A stretch of 64,000 nucleotides of DNA from Rhodeus uyekii (lineage: Eukaryota; Chordata; Actinopteri; Cypriniformes; Acheilognathidae), in NCBI GenBank assembly GCA_037043235.1, contig JAWRVZ010000014.1, positions 434,001 through 498,000 on the forward strand, given 5' to 3'. Numbering within the stretch: the stretch's first letter is position 1; every line of letters starts with the position of its first letter. A program made the translations under genes and the position numbers. The notes under the pieces are model-generated. The model was not told where the DNA came from. It did no database searches and saw only the letters and a list, made by a program, of their open reading frames with translations. Positions 21,291 to 31,844 of this stretch are shown here, piece by piece.

Positions 21291-22069
21291 TGTGACAGTG
21301 ATACAGCCAACCTATCAAAGCAGCCACTACCCCTTTTTGTGGTCTTAACCTCTTTCCCCAGTACCCTTCAATCCTCCCCATCTGTCCATCATACTCACCA
21401 CATGCTTCTCTCTCCTTCCATCTTTGTGCTCAGCCATCCTGTATATGGGACATTATGGTCTTTTCTCTTGATGAGTTTGTTCTTTTTCTTCTGAAATGTT
21501 AATACAGTTGTAATAGAAGTTTTTCCTTAGCACCATTAGTGGATATCACCTGTTATTTCTTTCATTTGGGTAATGTGTTTTTATTATTTGCATGCCATGG
21601 CCCATTTCAAGGATTGTTTTCTAGAGAATTGTCTTGTTGGTGCTGGTTTCAAATAATCTTTTCCAAACACCTGCACTGCAAACAATTTAATAATTCTTTT
21701 TATTGCCCTGTGTCTGTTTGACAATGAACAATGAAGTGAGGTGAGGTGAGGTGAGGGGGGGGGGGGGGGGGGGGGGGTATACGGGATGAAGTGTTTTAAA
21801 ATGTAGTGCATGTGCTGATCAAAGGCTCTTGCTGTTTCTTAAAATATTTAGCATTGTACTAACATCCTAATCTGTATTATCTAAGTGGTTGTCACAAACT
21901 TTGGTTGTCATTTCGCCTTTCTATACATCAACAGAAAATTTTGTCATGAGATTCAGATTAAATACATCGCCTCCGTATGAAATTTTCCATACAAATTCTT
22001 TCATTCAGCGTGCATAATATTAAGGGAACAATCATAGAAACAAAATTGGTTTTAGCTACCAAGATGGGA
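21291..22069. other. Unassigned sequence with a 23-base G run
   Basis: No coding or repeat signature was recognised apart from a short (GTGAG)n run leading into 23 consecutive G at 21755-21777. Confidence 0.4.
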
Positions 22070-22430
22070 ACAGATGGCCCATAATTACCTCATGGAAGAA
22101 GCCAGGGAGGCAATTTTTACTGGTCTCGAGGGAGTGGCGGATGCAAAAAGTGCAGGTGCATTTGTTTTGATCTGAGATGGCCTAAAGGAGTGAGTTGAAA
22201 AATATGTATCATAGTGCATAATTTAACAAAGCATGATTGCTTCGTTTCGGCAAGACCATGATAAGGCAGGAGGGCTTTCATTAGGGGCCAACGAGATAAA
22301 CATGGCAAAGCTAGCTGATAACAGGCATGTAAAACTGTAACAGATGCGGCACAAATTAAAGCCGCATCAATGTACAGAGACAAGAGCACATCAATAATAG
22401 CAAAAAGCATGGCACATTTTCCCTTGTGTC
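22070..22430. other. Candidate conserved non-coding element
   Basis: About 360 bases lack open frames, repeat termini or simple repeats and have a balanced, non-decayed composition with homeodomain-like words (ATAATTACC, CAATAATAG). Such islands inside repeat-rich fish DNA are often conserved enhancers. This is inferred from appearance only. Confidence 0.25.
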
Positions 22431-22980
22431 ATTACAATTTCACATTTGAAGAACCCATCCCTCAAATTTACTCTGTGTAATGAACAACATCAAAAAATTT
22501 TGCACTTTAAAGTATACATTTAAAAGAACACTAGATATGTCAGTTGATTATTATGGCCTGTAACACACTGTTATTTTAATGATTTTATATATAGATTAAA
22601 AATATATAGATTAATAAAATAAAATAAAATCACACATACATAAATATAAAAAAATCACACAGTATTGCCTAACAATATATCTTGTGAGTCCTTAATAAGC
22701 TATGAGCAATAATGAACCAATGAGTAAAAAAAAAAATCAAACTGACATATGATGCATCAAACATAGCTTAAGATTTCATTGTTTACCAATGTCTTTAGAT
22801 TGTATATCAAAACTTCTCCTAAAATACAACCCTCATCTTTTGTTCCGACCACTACTCCTTTATAATCTCAAACTTGAGCTGCCTGGCAGTATCAAACTAA
22901 TAAATTACATCCTGCCTGCTCTATAACTCACTAATAAATAAAAAAGAGGCTCCATTTTCCTCATACAGCTGTGACCCAGG
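22431..22980. other. AT-rich unassigned sequence
   Basis: No gene or mobile-element terminus was recognised; several short A-rich runs (ATAAAATAAAATAAAAT near 22615) are present. Confidence 0.4.
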
Positions 22981-22994
22981 GTTACCTAGCAACA
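22981..22994. promoter_or_regulatory. RFX-type X-box motif
   Basis: GTTACCTAGCAACA is a good match to the palindromic X-box bound by RFX factors (GTTRCC, two bases, GCAAC). It lies in otherwise unassigned, non-repetitive DNA, which continues without features to about 23500. A single site has limited weight. Confidence 0.35.
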
Positions 22995-23525
22995 GGTCAT
23001 GCCCAGATAAAAAGCACAAGGTAGTGATTCACCTATGAGGAGATGGAGAGACAGGGGCATCTTCACTCCCTGACCCTTGACAGATGGAAAACGCACTCAG
23101 AGGAAACGTTCATTTGATTGACAGGGCAGTTCTGAGTGTGCCTGCATCACTTGTTCACAATTATATTAACACAGCAAGCAAGGGATGCTTAAGAAATTTT
23201 TCATCCCCTGTTTCTCCCCTCTTGCATAAAATTACAGACTAAAATGCTATTCAAAATCTCTTTCTGTGCTCTTTTTCCACAATTTTGATTAGATAGAGTA
23301 AATGAGTTTGCGTTTTTGGTGTGTTTTCATGTTGTGAAGAATATGTCTCGAGCCCAGAGTACTCACCCATATCTTTGGTTAGGATAGTAAGCAGGTGAGT
23401 CTGGCAGAGGGATTTAGAAAAAAATGTTGTGGAACATATCAACGTATTTTATAGGCCTCCTCTCATATTGCTTGGGTAGATCATTTGGGTAGATCACCCA
23501 TACAAACCAAATGATCTCTCTCTCA

Positions 23526-23529
<4 letters not shown>

Positions 23530-23619
<90 letters not shown>
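23530..23619. repeat. (CT)n(TA)n(GA)n palindromic simple repeat
   Basis: About 31 bases of CT repeat, 30 of TA repeat and 29 of GA repeat follow one another, forming a nearly perfect 90-base inverted repeat able to extrude as a hairpin. Confidence 0.95.
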
Positions 23620-23620
<1 letters not shown>

Positions 23621-23754
23621 AGTGGCCAAAACTTTTGATAAGGATTTAATGTTAGGACTAGCTGAAATAATGTCAGTGATTCTCTTGTTAACACTGGTGA
23701 GTGTTGATATGGACAAGGCTGGAGATCACTATGCCATGCTGATTGAGTTAGAAT

Positions 23755-24175
23755 AACAGATTGGAAGCTTTAAAAGGAAACAAATTGTTCTTCCTCAGTT
23801 CCATAGTCACCTGCAAGGAAACACATGCTTTGCACAAAAAGGGATTCATAGGCAAGCATACTCATAAATCAACCATTTATTGTATAATCAAAAACTTCAA
23901 GAAGAGAGGTTCAGCTGTTGTGAAGAAGGCTATTCAGCTATGGAATCGAGGCACCACCAGTGCAGACGTTGCACAGGAATGACAGCAGGCAGGTTTGAGT
24001 GCATCTGTATGCACAGTGAGGCAAAGTCTTTTGGTGGCCTGGTGTCAAGAAGGGCAGCAAAGAGTGAGACTTATATTCTGCAAAAGGTACAGGGATTAGA
24101 GTGCTGAAGATGGGTAAAGTCATTTTCTCTGATGAATGCCCTTTCTGATTGTTTGGGGTGTTACGTTCATAGACA
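23755..24175 (+). pseudogene. Tc1-like transposase remnant
   Basis: Plus-strand pieces in shifting frames match fish Tc1 transposases. They include ALHKKGFIGKHTHKSTIY and IIKNFKKRGSAV in the helix-turn-helix region, then a LSASVCTV-like stretch near 23995, and FCKRYRD and KVIFSDE (with the first catalytic aspartate of the DDE core) near 24080-24140. The remainder of the catalytic core and both inverted repeats are missing. Frameshifts and internal deletions are frequent, so it is an old fragment. Confidence 0.7.
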
Positions 24176-24424
24176 TCTAGCTACTTTTTTGTGTGTGAAA
24201 AGACCATGGAATGTTGTACTGTGCTATGATCTGTTGTTGTATTTCCTGCTCTCCTTTGGTTCCTCCCACTATCCAGACTGACACCTTCTTGTTCTCTCCA
24301 GCTCTACCTGCTTACCAACCAGAAGGGAAGCAGTATTAATGCAGAGCAGAAAGGAGTGCAGAGCAGCTGGTGCCCAGCCCAATCCAACGGAGTGATGTTG
24401 GTGTGCACCCTTTTCTTGGAAGTT
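24176..24424. other. Unassigned sequence
   Basis: No motif was recognised between the Tc1 remnant and the LINE tail. Confidence 0.4.
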
Positions 24425-24540
24425 CAAGTTGAGCTTTATTGTCATTCTGCTACATGAGTACAGACATACAACCATGAAGTAAAACATTATAAATCTATAT
24501 ATAACTAACCTACTGTCATAATAAACATACAGACTCAGAT
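24425..24540 (-). mobile_element. LINE 3' tail fragment, minus strand
   Basis: GTTCAAGTTGAGCTTTATTG at the left edge reads, in reverse, as an ACAATAAAGCTCAACTTGAA tail of a fish CR1/Rex-type LINE. The rest is 5'-truncated and non-coding. Confidence 0.45.
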
Positions 24541-24931
24541 GTGAGTACAATAGATGTTTATTGATCAGCAGGCAAAACTCTGTTACTGGAGGTAAAGCAG
24601 GAGTGCAGGGTAGAGTAATGTTCAGAGGGCTCATCTAGCTGACGAGGGTAGTAGACGAAGTGCCGGGAGCAAGGAGATCACAGGAGGAGTTCGTAGAACC
24701 TAGCCGGAAGATAATAGCTGCTTCTACACGCGGCTGATTGTTTCAGATGGACCGTTCTGACTGCTGCACTGCTGCCGTTTCCTGTTGGCTTGAATGGATT
24801 CCGTTTGTTTGCGTCGTATAAACTTGTTTTTGTTTTAGATTTTAAACTCGACGTTCGTTCATATTGCTAAAGACAATACTAGATTATGGTACTAGGCACC
24901 AAATGGTACTATGGTACTATGGTATGATACT

Positions 24932-25701
24932 AGATGTTTCTGTCTTATCAAATTTCGCCCTATATCTGTTTTACCTTTTATGTCTAAGGTAATGGAAAAA
25001 ATTGTGTTTTTACAGCTCCAATCCTTTTTAGCAAATAATCACATCTACGAGAAATTTCAGTCTGGTTTCAAAACTATGCACAGTACCGAAACTGCCCTTA
25101 TCAGAGTCCTTAATGACATCCTAATGGCTACTTATTCAGGCGATTCTGTTATTTTAGTTATGCTTGATCTGTCCTCAGCATTTGTTACTGTAGATCATGA
25201 GATTCTTGTCTCTCTCTGGAATCCTGCATCGGGCTACAGGGGGAGGTCTTAAGTTGGTTTAAATCTTTTTTAACAAATCGAAGCTTCTCAGTTAAAGTTG
25301 GTAACTTCACTTCCGATTCAAGCAATCTAAGCTGTGGTGTTCCTCAGGGCTCCATTCTAGCTCCTACCCTTTTATCTCTTTACTTGCTTCCATTGGGCTC
25401 TATCTTTTGCAAACATAACCTTTCCTTCCACTGCTACGCAGATGACATGCAAATCTATCTGCCTATAACCAGGAAAGGAAAATCTGCTCTCCATACTCTA
25501 TTAGCATGTCTAGATGATGTTAAATCATGGCTTTCCAATTACTTTCTTTCCCTAAACTCAGATAAAACGGAAGTCATTGTCTTCAACCCTTCTGACTCCA
25601 GAACACAAAATCCTATTGATCTTGAGTCATTAAGTTCATTTATCTCTCCCAAAGTGAGGAATCTGGGAGTGGTTTTTGACCACTGTTTAAAATTCGACAA
25701 G
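24932..25701 (+). pseudogene. L2 reverse transcriptase, N-terminal and catalytic part
   Basis: Motifs in order are FRPISVLPFMSKVMEKIVF, FQSGFKTMHSTETAL, LVMLDLSSAF, GVPQGSILAPTL and the catalytic Y-A-D-D at 25435-25446, then LNSDKTEVIVF and LGVVFDHCL. Reading shifts frame between about 25235 and 25390. The frame is interrupted at 25702 by the LTR of the Gmr1 element, exactly between FDK and QIS codons. The protein would copy LINE RNA at a nicked target. Confidence 0.85.
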
Positions 25702-26056
25702 TGTGACGACCCTGAGTCTCCTCCTCCATGACTTCATCATTGCTGATCACTGGAGTTTCCTGATTGACTAATCTTTTGTTAATTGCTCATTAGTTAGAGT
25801 ACAAGAGAGTGCTGCCTCATTCCAAGCGGGCACCTCAGGGAGAAAGGATTCTTCCTGAGTGTCTCTTTGACATGCTTTATTTTACATCTGTAGCGTCATC
25901 TTTGTTTGTTTGTTTGTTTGTTTATTTACTCCTAGACTTATGTTTATTATTGTTATTATTTGGGTATATGTTTAATTTAAATAAATTCTTATTTTGATTG
26001 AACATCTTGCCTGATCTCTTTTTCATGTTGCGATCTGAAACGAGCTGGTCGTAACA
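25702..26056 (+). repeat. 5' LTR of the Gmr1-type element
   Basis: The LTR begins TGTGACGACC and ends GGTCGTAACA, so its ends are short inverted repeats. A TTTG run near 25900-25925 is the main length difference from the 3' LTR. AAATAAATTC near 25978 can serve as polyadenylation signal. Confidence 0.85.
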
Positions 26057-26062
26057 TGAAAT

Positions 26063-26080
26063 TGGAGGCTCGTCCGGGAT
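26063..26080 (+). promoter_or_regulatory. Primer-binding site, tRNA-Pro type
   Basis: TGGAGGCTCGTCCGGGAT lies six bases after the LTR. It differs by one base from the complement of the tRNA-Pro 3' end used by many retroviruses (TGGGGGCTCGTCCGGGAT). Confidence 0.75.
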
Positions 26081-26491
26081 CGCTACACTTGTAGGTAAAT
26101 GCATAAAGTTTGTGTTCACTTTTTAAATTAGTAGACTTCAGTTAGTTAGAGTGTTCTCAGCTGGGTTTACAATCCCTTCCATCGAGACACTATTTGTTAT
26201 TTTGCCTCTGTTATTTTTGAAGGTTATTCTGGACGGAGGTATATAATCTCTGTCGGGGGCACGCTTCAGACTTTGGTTTGAAAAATCAAATGTTCTGAGT
26301 TCAGCGTTTTAAATACCGCCTCGAGTCCGGTACACCTTCGAAGATTAGATGTCCTTGGAGCGCATGTGACAATTCCAAGCAAGGTGGCTGATGAGAATTG
26401 TATTTTTACTGCTTAGTATAACAGCAGATCGTGCGTGTTTGTACTACTGTTTTGCTGTTGTGTTTTCCTTGTTGTTTTTTTTAGGTAGAAA

Positions 26492-27908
26492 ATGTCATCA
26501 ATCATTGAGGTCTTCACATTTCCTTCGGAAATTTTGCTCGAGATGCACGAAGGAAGAGCTTTTGCAGATTGCAGAGCAATGTGACGTGGTGCTAACAACT
26601 GATGATAAAAAGCTTAAGGAAACACTTATGAAAACTGTTAAAGCTGCACTTGTTGAACGAGGTATTTTAGAGGTAAGAGCACAAGATATTCCTCAAGAAG
26701 TCTCTTTAACCTCTCCTCTTTATACTGTCGATCAAGATGTGAAGTTTAATGAAATGTCATTAGAGGAAAAACAGTTGTGTGTTGAAGCAGAAAAACTGCG
26801 TGTTGAGCGTGAGCTTTGCGCATTAAAAGGAAGACAATTTGAAAGTGACTTTGAGATAAAGAAATTGGAGCTAAAACATAACCTAGAGTTAAAGCAGACA
26901 CTGGAGTTACGTAAGTTAGAGTTGCAATCTGAGAGGGAAGAACGAGAATTTCAATTGCGAAAACTCGAGTTAGAACTGAAAGCCCAAGCGGTTGAAACTC
27001 CAACTAGTGCATCTTTAGTTGAATCCCAATTGACTGCACCTAATTTTGATGTCTATAAGAACATTAGACTAGTGCCGCAATTTGTGGAAAAAGAAGTTGA
27101 AAAGTACTTCCAACATTTTGAAAGAGTTGCACAAACTTTGAAATGGCCAAAAGAGTTTTGGACGTTGCTTTTGCAATGTGTATTAATCGGAAGGGCACAA
27201 GATGTTTATTCGTCGTTGACAATAGAACAGGGTAGTGACTATGAAATTGTCAAATCTGCAATTTTACATGCTTATGAGCTGGCACCTGAAGCATATCGAC
27301 AAAAATTCAGAAACCACGTTAAGAGTGAGAAGTGTACGTTTCTAGAATTTGCTAGAGAGAAAGAGAACTTGTTTGACCGTTGGTGTAACTCATTGAAGAT
27401 AACCACTAAGGAACAACTCAGAGAACTAATGCTTTTAGAGGAATTCAAAAGCTGTGTCCCAAAAGAAGTGGCTATGTATCTTAATGAGCACAAAGCGAGT
27501 AAACTGTTAGAAGCTGCTCTAATGGCAGAAGAGTTTGTTCTTACTCACCAACTTTCTATTAATTTCTTGAGTGCTCTGAACAGATCTAAATCAAGCGTTA
27601 CTGAAAGAAGTAGAAAAGTGGTTGTACGTCAAAATGTTGATGATAATGTCTCAGTCATGCGAAAGAAAGTTGATTTGGTTTGCTTTTATTGTAAAAAGCC
27701 AGGACATAAAATTGCAGATTGCGTAACCCTTAAAAAGAAAGAAGAGCGAGTTAAGCATGTTGGTTTGATTTCCACATCAAATGTGAAGTATAATCCTACA
27801 AAATATAATCAGCAGACCAAACCGGTTGATTGTATTGAGATGGATAACCTTAAGAGTGATGCTGATTTTTATACCATTTCTCACAGAAGGGACGGTGGCG
27901 TTATCTAA
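26492..27908 (+). pseudogene. Gag of the Gmr1-type element (SCAN-related capsid, CCHC knuckle)
   Basis: The likely start is the ATG at 26492, after a long pyrimidine tract ending in AG. Comparison with the older copy at 20.4 kb shows two bases missing near 26541, which shifts the frame; the remainder is open to 27908. Order: a SAP-like helical segment (CTKEELLQIAEQ), a charged coiled coil (26820-26990), a capsid core (YELAPEAYRQKFRNHVK, LLEEFKSCVPKEVAMYLNEH) resembling SCAN domains, and a zinc knuckle CFYCKKPGHKIADC near 27680. SCAN domains are thought to descend from Gmr1-type gag. The product would form the particle and bind the RNA. Confidence 0.8.
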
Positions 27909-30029
27909 TTCTGATGAAACTGTACCTGTACGTATTCTTCGAGATACGGGGGCGGGGCAATCTTTTCTTTTGGAAGGACTGTTGCCTTTGTCCGAACGTA
28001 CCACTACAGGAACACACGTACTGGTCAGAGGACTTGAAATGGGATGCACTGAAGTTCCTCTACATCGCATTCACCTTTTTTCAAACCTTGTATCAGGTGA
28101 GGTAGTAGTTGGAGTTCGTGCCATGCTTCCTGTCCCTGGTGTAACGTTTATATTGGGAAATGATTTAGCTGGAGGCAATGTCTGGAAAAAGTCAGATGGC
28201 GACGTTTTACCTATAGTGGTCTCTGCTGATGAGAAATTAAGTGGTTCTTCTGATCATCTTGAATTGTACCCTGCATGCGCAGTTACTCGGGCGACGATTA
28301 AGAGAGGTGAGATCAATGAAACTGAGAATATTCTTAACAATACTTTCCTTGTTTCTGAGGATTTCTCTCTGTCAGAACCCAGTAATGCGTGTACGGTTGT
28401 TGAAGAGAGGTCAGTTCATGAGTCACAGAATGTTGTTGATCAGAAAACGGATATGTCTGATTTTATATCAAAAAGTCCTTTTATCTGTGATCATATTAAT
28501 GTTTGTGACTTATCTCCACTCTTCAGTGTAACAAGAGATGATCTTGTTAAAGCACAACAAACAGATGAATCACTTCGGAAATTGTTCTCTTCAGTTGATG
28601 AGAAAAGAGACAAGACTTCGGTACCGTTTTACTATCTCCAGGATGGATTACTTCATAGACAACAACCTGTGAGTTTTGATTCTACACTCGATCCTAGAAT
28701 TCAAATAGTGGTTCCTTTAAAATATCGACAAGACCTACTACAGCTTTCACATCAAGGTATAGCTGGTCACATGGGTGTCCGAAAAACCTATGATAGGGTT
28801 TTGAGGAAGTTTTATTGGCCTAGATGTAAGCGAGATGTGATTCATTTTATAAAGTCTTGCCATACTTGTCAAGTGACAGGTAAACCAAATCAAAAGGTAC
28901 CATTAGCTCCATTACAACCTATTGCTGTGGTTACGACGCCTTTTTCTCATTTGACGATTGACTGTGTTGGTCCTTTGCCAAGATCTAAAGCTGGACATGC
29001 TTATTTACTAAGAATAATGTGTCAAACTACACGTTACCCGGCAGCATATCCACTCAGATCAATTACTAGCAAATCTATTTTAAAAGCCTTAACAAGTTTT
29101 ATGTCTACTTTTGGTATTCCAAAGACTATTCAGTCGGACCAAGGTTCAAATTTTATGTCCCGAAACTTTTCAAAGGTCATGCGACAACTTGAGGTCAAAC
29201 ATAACATTTCAAGTGCTTATCATCCTCAAAGTCAAGGAAGTCTCGAGAGATTCCATCAGACTCTTAAATCACTTTTAAGATCTTATTGTGTAGAACTTGA
29301 CAGTGACTGGGAGGAAGGTTTGCCTTGGATGTTATTGGCGATTCGCGAAGTTTATTCAAACTTGATTCAAGAAAGCTTAGGATTCAGCCCTAATGAACTT
29401 GTATTTGGACACACTGTTAGGGGTCCTATTGCTGTCTTGGCAGATGACTGGACTAATTTTGATCCTCCTAAAAATGTCTTGGACTATGTGAGCAGTTTTC
29501 GATATCGACTGTATGAGACTAGAGCAATCGCTTTGCGAAAGTTGGCTAAGTCTCAGAGAAAGATGCAGGAATTATTTGATCGAAAAGCCAAACTTAGACA
29601 GTTTCAAGTAGGTGAACAGGTACTAGCATTGCTACCGATTTTAACTACTCCGTTTCAGGCTCGATTTGCTGGACCATATATATTGTGAAGATCCTTCCGA
29701 ATAACAATTATTTGTTAAATACACCCGATCGAAGAAAGACTCAGGTCTGTCATGTTAATTTATTGAAATCATACGTGACCCCTGTACTTTCTTTGTGTGC
29801 TAATGTTATAAAAACTCCCGAAACTACCAATTCAAGCGTTTCAGAAACATCTATCGAGATGGATAACTGTCCAGAAGAGCTGAAAGGTCCTTCTCGAGGA
29901 CAAGTCGAAGGGCGACTGAAAAATTCTGAAGTGCTTGTCAATTTGGCTCATCATCTGTCTCACTTGTCTGAGGGGGAAAAGACTGATATAATTGAGTTTT
30001 ATAAACCTGTTTCCTTCTCTCTTTTCTGA
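27826..30029 (+). pseudogene. Pol, first part: protease and integrase of the Gmr1-type element
   Basis: The frame overlaps the gag end and is +1 to it. The protease active site D-T-G is at 27943-27951. A long linker follows, then the integrase zinc region (SHQGIAGHMG, then CHTCQ), the catalytic core with D in LTIDCVGPL, D in QSDQGSNF and E in QGSLERFHQ, and a C-terminal domain. A frameshift near 29683 moves the end of integrase into another frame, which runs to 30029. The D-D-E triad is intact. Integrase would insert the cDNA into the genome. Placing it before RT is the odd feature of this family. Confidence 0.88.
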
Positions 30030-31271
30030 TGTTCCCACTCGAACTTCTGTCATTGAGCATGATATTGATGTTGGAACAGCCAAGGCAGTGAAACAGCATG
30101 CTTATCGTGTCAATCCTATCAAAAGGAAGTTACTTCAACAAGAGGTAGACTATCTGCTTGATCATCATTTAGCAGAGCCCAGTTTTAGTTCTTGGAGTTC
30201 TCCATGCATTTTGGTGAACAAACCTGATAGCTCGTATCTGTTTTGTACTGATTACAGAAAGCTTAACACCTTGACAAAACCCGATTGTTATCCCCTTCCA
30301 AGAATCGATGACTGTGTTGATCGTGTCGGCTCTGCCAAATTTGTCAGTAAATTTGACCTCTTGAAAGGTTACTGGCAAGTGCCTTTAACAGCTCGTGCAA
30401 AAGAACTATCGGCTTTTGTAACACCTGACAGGTTCTTACAATACACTGTTATGCCTTTTGGTGTTCGTAATGCCCCCGCTACATTTCAACGACTAATAAA
30501 TTATATGTTGTCTGGAATGAGCGGTTGTATGTTGTTTTATATAGTTCTTCCTGGTCTGAACATCTTGATCAGATTAAAGAACTTTTTGAGCGGTTAGTCA
30601 AAGCTAACTTGACGATAAATCTTGCTAAATGTGAATTTGGTAAGGCTACTGTGACATATCTGGGGAAAGTGGTTGGTCGAGGTTGCGTAAAACCAATTCA
30701 CGCAAAAGTGAATACGATCTGTAATTTTCCCAAGCCGACTACCCGTCGCAAGTTAAGACGTTTTCTCGTCGCGCCTCTAACTGACCTTCTAAGCCCAACG
30801 AGACCTTTTAAATGGTCTGAGAAATGTCAGTGTGCTTTTGAAAATGCTAAGTCTTTGTTAGCAAGTGCTCCTGTGTTAGCTACTCCAGATTTTGAGAAAC
30901 GATTTTTACTTGCAGTTGATGCTAGTGATTATGGGGCTGGCGCTGTTCTCTTGCAGGAAGATTTGAATGGAATTGAACACCCAGTCAGCTATTTTTCAAA
31001 GAAGTTCAACTGCCATCAAGTCTATTCCACAGTGGAAAAAGAGGCCTTAGCTCTCATTTTAGCCGTTCAGCATTTTGAGGTATATTTGAGCGCGATTTGT
31101 GGTCCCATTATTGTGTACACAGACCACAATCCGTTAACTTTCTTAGACCGAATGCGCGGCAAGAATCAAAGAATAATGAGATGGAGCCTTATTCTACAAC
31201 CTTTCCACCTACAAATTAAGCACATACGTGGCAAAGATAATATAATTGCGGATGCTTTGTCGAGATTGTAA
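29992..31271 (+). pseudogene. Pol, second part: reverse transcriptase and RNase H, active site deleted
   Basis: The RT begins near 30040 after a frameshift. Motifs present: WSSPCILVNKPD, CTDYRKLN, KFDLLKGYWQVPL (catalytic D of motif A) and MPFGVRNAPATFQRL. At about 30526-30532 the reading moves to another frame and the Y-x-D-D segment is missing: the codons for G-C are followed directly by those for V-V-L-Y-S-S-S. RNase H then follows intact (LAVDASDYGAGAVL, TVEKEALAL, VYTDHNPLTF), ending ADALSRL at 31271. Loss of both catalytic aspartates of motif C abolishes polymerase activity. Confidence 0.88.
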
Positions 31272-31499
31272 GATGTACCAGAGGGTCTGGCATCTTTCCT
31301 TTTCTTGTCTTCATTTTGTTTCTTCTTTTAACCTCTCTTATGTCCTAGGGCCCAGGATTTAGAGAGCGCAACTGGAGTTGGATTATGGAGATGAGTATTG
31401 TAAAGTTACTGTATGTTTACATTGACTATTATTTTGCCTTTGTATCTTTCTTTTGTTTTTGTTCGGTTCTTTAGGGGAACCTCATTCTGGTGTGGGAGG
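31272..31499 (+). promoter_or_regulatory. 3' untranslated region and polypurine tract of the Gmr1-type element
   Basis: After the RNase H stop the sequence is T-rich and non-coding. The purine-rich stretch TGTGGGAGG directly before the LTR start at 31500 is the probable plus-strand primer. Confidence 0.5.
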
Positions 31500-31844
31500 T
31501 GTGACGACCCTGAGTCTCCTCCTCCTGACTTCATCATTGCTGATCACTGGAGTTTCCTGATTGGCTAATCTTTTGTAAATTGCTCATTAGTTAGAGTACA
31601 AGAGAGTGCTGCCTCATTCCAAGCGGGCACCTCAGGGAGAAAGGATTCTTCCTGAGTGTCTCTTTGACATGCTTTATTTTACATCTGTAGTGTTATTTTT
31701 GTTATCTTTGTTTATTTACTCCTAGACTTGTTTATTATTGTTATTATTTGGGTATATGTTTAATTTAAATAAATTCTTATTTTGATTGAACATCTTGCCT
31801 GATCCCTTTTTCATGTTGCGATCTGAAACGAGCTGGTCGTAACA
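31500..31844 (+). repeat. 3' LTR of the Gmr1-type element
   Basis: It starts TGTGACGACC and ends GGTCGTAACA. Compared with the 5' LTR it lacks an ATG triplet near the start, has a shorter T-rich repeat near 31700 and differs at about four other positions. The L2 reverse transcriptase reading resumes directly after it. Confidence 0.85.

Larger units (their letters stand above)
25702..31844 (+). mobile_element. Gmr1-type Ty3/gypsy retrotransposon, nearly full length
   Basis: Two LTRs (355 and 345 bp) differ by only a handful of substitutions plus a variable TTTG/TTTA repeat. Between them lie a primer-binding site, gag with a CCHC knuckle, protease, integrase, then RT and RNase H. Integrase before RT is the copia-like order known for the Gmr1 group of deuterostome gypsy elements. 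The target is the L2 RT: the codons flanking the insertion join without loss. A short target duplication is ambiguous (ACAAG or shorter). The copy carries frameshifts near 26541, 29683 and 30005 and a deletion of the RT active site, so it cannot be autonomous. Confidence 0.88.

Noticed and set aside
23414..23716. Minus-strand frame across the CT-TA-GA repeat
   Set aside because: More than half of it is simple repeat and the flanks show no conserved motif.
26391..26491. Earlier in-frame start for the Gmr1 gag at 26391
   Set aside because: The sequence before 26492 is T-rich leader with an acceptor-like end, and the decayed copy starts at the position matching 26492.
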